From positions 1 to 6,819 of the forward strand of contig JBBRWW010000147.1 of assembly GCA_038248955.1 (NCBI GenBank): a stretch of DNA of 6,819 nt, read 5' to 3'. Made by a program: the position numbers and the translations under genes. Under the pieces are notes generated by a model. That model had not been told where the DNA came from. It did not search any database and saw only the letters and a program-made list of their open reading frames with translations. Of this stretch, positions 4,048 to 6,819 are shown piece after piece (positions within the stretch are counted from its first letter, which is position 1; the number at the start of each line of letters is the position of its first letter). This DNA comes from Lysobacter_K sp038248955. Lineage in GTDB: Bacteria > Pseudomonadota > Gammaproteobacteria > Xanthomonadales > Xanthomonadaceae.

Positions 4048-5735
4048 CTGATGAAAAACCCCGCAAGCTGTCCCTCAAGCGCATCGACGACACGACCGGC
4101 ACCGCGCCGCCGCGACTCGAGGAGCGCCTGCACAAGGTCCTGGCCCAGGCCGGCCTCGGCTCGCGCCGCGCGCTGGAACAGCGCATCGCCGACGGCCTGG
4201 TCAAGGTCAACGGCGAGGTCGCGCAGGTCGGCCAGAGCATCAAGGGCAGCGACAAGATCGAGCTCGACGGGCGCCAGTTCGTCGCCAGCGCGCTGGTCGA
4301 GCCCGCCCGCGTGCTGATGTACAACAAGCCCGAAGGCGAAGTGACCACGCGCGAAGACCCCGAGGGTCGCCCGACGATCTTCGAGGCCCTGCCGGCGCTC
4401 AAGGGCGCGCGCTGGATCGCCGTCGGCCGCCTCGACATCAACACCACCGGCCTGCTGCTGCTGACCACCGACGGGGAGCTGGCCAATGCGCTGATGCATC
4501 CGTCGTTCGAGGTCGAACGCGAGTACGTGTGCCGCGTGCGTGCGCCGGAAGGCCAGGACAAGGTGCCGGACAACCTGATCGACCGCCTCGCCCGTGGCGT
4601 CGCGCTCGACGACGGCCCGGCCAAGTTCGACGAGGTCGAGCGCATCGGCGGCAGCGACTCGCACGACTGGTTCCGCGTGCTGCTCAAGGAAGGCCGCAAC
4701 CGTGAGGTCCGCCGCCTGTGGGAGTCGCAGGGTTGCCAGGTCAGCCGCCTCAAGCGCATCCGCTACGGCAAGGTCGAGTTGCCGCGCGAACTGCTGCGCG
4801 GCCAGACGCAGGAGATGACCAGCGACAAGGTCGGCAAGCTGCGTACCGACCTGGGCCTGGAGGACGGCACGCCGTCGGCGTTGACGCTGCAGCCGGTGAT
4901 TGGCCAGCGCAAGGCCGCCAAGTCGACGATCAATTTTGGTGGCGAAGGCCGCGCCCATGTCGCCGCCGGCGCCAGCCGCGCCGACGAAGGCCGCGAACTG
5001 CGTCGCTTCGACCATGTCCGCGAGGACCGCGGCGGGCGCTTCGGCAACAAGAAGCCGCACGGCGGCCTGACCGTCAGTGGCGAAGCCGCTGCCAAGCAGG
5101 CACACAAGCCGTTCAAGCAGCGCCCGGACAAGGGGCCGCGCGCGCTGCCCGATGGCAACCCGGCCGCGTTCCGCACGTGGTACGTGCCCGAGGGCGTCGA
5201 CACCGGCCCCAGCGGCCACCGCAACGCCGACGGCCAGGCGCCGCGCAAGCCCTATGGCAACAAGCCGGCAGGCGCGCGTCCCGGCGGCGCGGGCCGTCCT
5301 GCCGGCGGTGGCTACCAGGGCGAACAGCGGGGTCCTCGTGGCCCGGGCGGTGGTGATCGTGGTCCCCGCGGCCCGGGCGGTGGCGGTGCCTACGGCGATC
5401 GCGGCGCGCGTCCGGCCGGTGGCGGTGGCGGCTATCAGGGCGAGCGTAGCGGACCTGGCGGTGGCCAGGGACAGCGCACCCCGCGTCCGTACGGGCATCC
5501 CGGCAATGCACCCAGTTTCCCGTCCGACCATGCCAATCCGGGCAGCTTCAATCCCTATGGCGACAAGCCGCGCAGCAGCCCGCGTCCCGGCGGCCCGGGC
5601 GGCCCACGCTCAGGTCCCGGCGGCCCGCGTCCGGGTGGCAAGCCCGGCGGCGCGCCGCGTCCCGGCGGACCAGGTGGCCCGCGCGGTGCGGGCCGTCCCG
5701 GCGGCGGCAACCGCGGACCTCGCGGCGGCGCCTGA
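4044..5735 (+). CDS. rluB: 23S rRNA pseudouridine synthase, RluB-like, with long Gly/Arg/Pro tail
   Basis: This RsuA/RluB-family enzyme is expected to isomerise a uridine of 23S rRNA (U2605 in E. coli numbering). Residues 24-85 form an S4 RNA-binding domain (RLEERLHKVLAQAGLGSRRA, then IADGLVKVNGEVAQVG). The catalytic domain follows: MYNKPEGEVTTREDPEGRPT (92-111), the active-site motif AVGRLDINTTGLLLLTTDGE (126-145) with catalytic Asp131, and LLKEGRNREVRRLWE (213-227). The enzyme proper ends near residue 290, the length of E. coli RluB. A further ~270 residues are low-complexity: a basic linker, then from about 405 repeated GGYQGE, PYG(N/D)KP, RGPRGPGGG and RPGGPGGPR segments, probably disordered and RNA-binding. 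The ATG overlaps the scpB stop (ATGA), and GGAG (4032-4035) lies 8 nt upstream. Subfamily (RluB rather than RsuA/RluE) is inferred from scpAB linkage and sequence. Confidence 0.95.
   Translation: MTDEKPRKLSLKRIDDTTGTAPPRLEERLHKVLAQAGLGSRRALEQRIADGLVKVNGEVAQVGQSIKGSDKIELDGRQFVASALVEPARVLMYNKPEGEVTTREDPEGRPTIFEALPALKGARWIAVGRLDINTTGLLLLTTDGELANALMHPSFEVEREYVCRVRAPEGQDKVPDNLIDRLARGVALDDGPAKFDEVERIGGSDSHDWFRVLLKEGRNREVRRLWESQGCQVSRLKRIRYGKVELPRELLRGQTQEMTSDKVGKLRTDLGLEDGTPSALTLQPVIGQRKAAKSTINFGGEGRAHVAAGASRADEGRELRRFDHVREDRGGRFGNKKPHGGLTVSGEAAAKQAHKPFKQRPDKGPRALPDGNPAAFRTWYVPEGVDTGPSGHRNADGQAPRKPYGNKPAGARPGGAGRPAGGGYQGEQRGPRGPGGGDRGPRGPGGGGAYGDRGARPAGGGGGYQGERSGPGGGQGQRTPRPYGHPGNAPSFPSDHANPGSFNPYGDKPRSSPRPGGPGGPRSGPGGPRPGGKPGGAPRPGGPGGPRGAGRPGGGNRGPRGGA
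5256..5732 (+). repeat. GC-rich repetitive DNA encoding the RluB tail
   Basis: The last ~159 codons of rluB are built from imperfect reiterations of CGTCCCGGCGGC, GGCCCGGGCGG and GGTGGCGGTGGC-like units encoding RPGG, GPGG and GGGG blocks. Periodicity is imperfect, so length differences between strains by slippage are likely. The same composition leaves antisense frames open here; these are not genes. Confidence 0.7.
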
Positions 5736-5755
5736 TCCGGCCATGCGTCATCGAT

Positions 5756-5791
5756 GACAAACAAAGGGCGCCTCGGCGCCTTTTGTTTGTC
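5756..5791. terminator. Strong, probably bidirectional intrinsic terminator
   Basis: Two 17-nt arms, GACAAACAAAGGGCGCC (5756-5772) and GGCGCCTTTTGTTTGTC (5775-5791), pair along their whole length with one G-U pair and a tight loop (effectively CTCG). On plus, the GC core is followed by TTTTGTTTGT, terminating rluB, which ends 20 nt upstream. On minus, the core is followed by TTTGTTTGT, so it can also stop transcription from the convergent minus-strand pair. Confidence 0.9.
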
Positions 5792-5890
5792 TGGCGTGGA
5801 GCGCGATGCGGCATTGCCGGGAGAAGCGGGCCAGTGCTCATGCGACCGCCGTTGCAAGGTGCCGCGCCAATACAGTCCTCAACGTGCCCG

Positions 5891-5904
5891 CGCCGGATCC
5901 GGCG
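5891..5904. repeat. Perfect 14-bp palindrome
   Basis: CGCCGGATCCGGCG is fully self-complementary and lies 9 nt past the stop of the minus-strand STAS-like gene. It could form a short 3' hairpin on that transcript but has no T-run. The rest of 5792-5913 shows nothing else I recognise. Confidence 0.5.
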
Positions 5905-5913
5905 ATGAAATCC

Positions 5914-6321
5914 TCAGATCTCGCCGTGGCGCAACCAGACCGCCGCGTCCATCTCGTTGGCAAACACGCGGACGTTGAAGCCCTTTTCGCAGGCAAGGAT
6001 TTCCGCCACTTCCGCGTGTGCCAGATGGTCCAGGTGGGCCTCGACGTACGCGACGCGGAGTCCTTCGAAGCCCCGGCCAGCCATGGCCTCGATGAAATGC
6101 GGCACCTGCCCCGCCGGCATGACGCCACCCTCCATCTGGTCCACTACCAGCACCGAAACCGGCCGCGCGTCCCGCACCTCGTCACCGATCGCGTTCCAGT
6201 AGGCAACGGTGGTCTCGAGGCTGCCACCGTAGCCGCTCACGCTGGCCCGCAGGTGGCCCGATTCCCGCCGGAAGCTGATGCGGAACAGGCGGGTCGAAAC
6301 GATTTTCTTCGACACGGTCAC
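5914..6321 (-). CDS. Small STAS/SpoIIAA-like protein of unknown function
   Basis: I do not recognise a named gene. The 135-residue product begins VTVSKKIVSTRLFRISF and reads as alternating strands and helices: FRISFRRESGHLRASVSG (13-30), an amphipathic helix TTVAYWNAIGDEVR, the hydrophobic strand PVSVLVVDQMEGG (54-66), FIEAMAGRGFEGLRVAYVEA (76-95), and a C-terminal VRVFANEMDAAVWLRHG (117-133). This pattern, including the final strand-helix, is what STAS/SpoIIAA-like domains show; the assignment is by pattern only. There is no signal peptide or membrane segment, so it is probably cytosolic. The start is a GTG at 6319-6321 overlapping the peroxidase stop (GTGA); a second GTG at 6313-6315 is possible and no ATG is available until after the conserved core begins. 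It is probably co-translated with the upstream peroxidase. Confidence 0.75.
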   Translation of the reverse strand: MTVSKKIVSTRLFRISFRRESGHLRASVSGYGGSLETTVAYWNAIGDEVRDARPVSVLVVDQMEGGVMPAGQVPHFIEAMAGRGFEGLRVAYVEAHLDHLAHAEVAEILACEKGFNVRVFANEMDAAVWLRHGEI

Positions 6322-6800
6322 GCCAACGCGGACTCGATGTCGGAGGCGATCGATTCGGGCTTGTCGGTGGGCGCATAGCGCTTGACCACGTGCCCGTCGC
6401 GACCGATCAGGAACTTGCTGAAGTTCCACTTGATCGCATCGATGCCCAGGAAGCCGCCCTTCTCGTCCTTGAGCCATTTCCATAATGGATGCGCGTCGTC
6501 GCCGTTGACGTCGACCTTGGCGTAGAGCGGAAAGCCGACGTCGTAGTTGAGCGAACAGAAATTCCTGATCTGCTCCGCATCGCCGGGTTCCTGGTGACCG
6601 AACTGGTCGCACGGAAACCCCAGCACCGCAAAGCCCCGGTCGCGGTAATCGCGCCAGAGCTTTTCCAGACCCGTGTATTGCGGAGTGAATCCGCACTGGG
6701 ATGCGACGTTGACCACCAGCACCACCTTGCCGCGGTATTCATCGAGGGGACGGGCGTTGCCATCGAGGTCGAGGGCGGTGAAATCATAGGCCGTGGCCAT
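6318..6800 (-). CDS. Glutathione peroxidase family (probably thioredoxin-dependent) peroxidase
   Basis: This cytosolic thiol peroxidase reduces H2O2 and organic hydroperoxides. The 160-residue product has the full GPx signature set: LVVNVASQCGFTPQYTGLEKL (28-48) with peroxidatic Cys36, VLGFPCDQFGHQEPG (59-73) with Gln70 and the second Cys (Cys64), FCSLNYDVGFPLYAKVDVNG (81-100) with Cys82, and IKWNFSKFLIGRDG (123-136) with Trp125 and Asn126, which complete the Cys-Gln-Trp-Asn tetrad. It uses Cys, not selenocysteine. The canonical FPCNQFGGQEPG here reads FPCDQFGHQEPG, an Asn-to-Asp and a Gly-to-His change. In bacterial relatives of this length the reductant is usually thioredoxin, so the family name may mislead. 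GGAG (6807-6810) lies 6 nt before the ATG. The promoter lies beyond the window. Symbols such as gpo, btuE or gpx are all in use, so none is given. Confidence 0.96.
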   Translation of the reverse strand: MATAYDFTALDLDGNARPLDEYRGKVVLVVNVASQCGFTPQYTGLEKLWRDYRDRGFAVLGFPCDQFGHQEPGDAEQIRNFCSLNYDVGFPLYAKVDVNGDDAHPLWKWLKDEKGGFLGIDAIKWNFSKFLIGRDGHVVKRYAPTDKPESIASDIESALA

Positions 6801-6819
6801 GGGTGGCTCCGTTGCTGGA

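Noticed and set aside
3528..5531. A 667-codon open frame on the minus strand, antisense to the end of scpB and most of rluB
   Set aside because: It is the mirror of GC-rich coding DNA, with Ala/Arg/Gly/Val-dominated low-complexity translation and no recognisable domain. The plus-strand genes are certain.
1..6819. CRISPR array, tRNA, rRNA, integrase or phage genes
   Set aside because: I saw no regularly spaced direct repeats, no cloverleaf-like sequence, and no integrase, transposase or phage coding sequence.

Overview
This GC-rich window (roughly two thirds G+C by eye, with third codon positions nearly always G or C) looks like the chromosome of a Xanthomonadaceae-type gammaproteobacterium such as Lysobacter, Luteimonas or Stenotrophomonas. 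The clues are the N-terminal sequences of SMC, ScpA and ScpB, the gene order scpA-scpB-rluB with a long Gly/Arg/Pro-rich RluB tail, and a GGGGTCAGAGTCACTTT-type inverted-repeat element. Genus assignment is inference.

Layout. The left edge holds the first 241 codons of smc on the minus strand. Upstream of it, also on minus, is a 225-bp leader with a consensus -10, then bolA and yciI, which overlap by 4 bp. A 436-bp region without a convincing gene separates these from a plus-strand operon: scpA, a 114-bp spacer holding two hairpins and a possible 35-codon ORF, scpB, and rluB (ATGA overlap with scpB). A strong hairpin terminator follows rluB and probably works in both directions. Beyond it, on minus, lie a small STAS/SpoIIAA-like protein gene and a glutathione peroxidase gene, also overlapping by 4 bp; the peroxidase is transcribed first.

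How it works together. smc, scpA and scpB encode the three subunits of the SMC-ScpAB condensin, and here all three sit within about 4 kb in two divergent units. RluB is a 23S rRNA pseudouridine synthase carried by the same operon. BolA (a partner of monothiol glutaredoxins in Fe-S and redox physiology), YciI and the peroxidase are housekeeping or stress genes.

Unusual points. An 82-bp MITE/REP-like element with near-perfect 24-nt inverted ends is read in frame inside the acidic tail of ScpB. RluB carries a disordered tail of about 270 residues. The scpA-scpB spacer is bridged almost exactly by a small ORF, and the scpA ribosome-binding site lies in the loop of a GC hairpin. I found no wholly new system; most genes are ordinary core genes.
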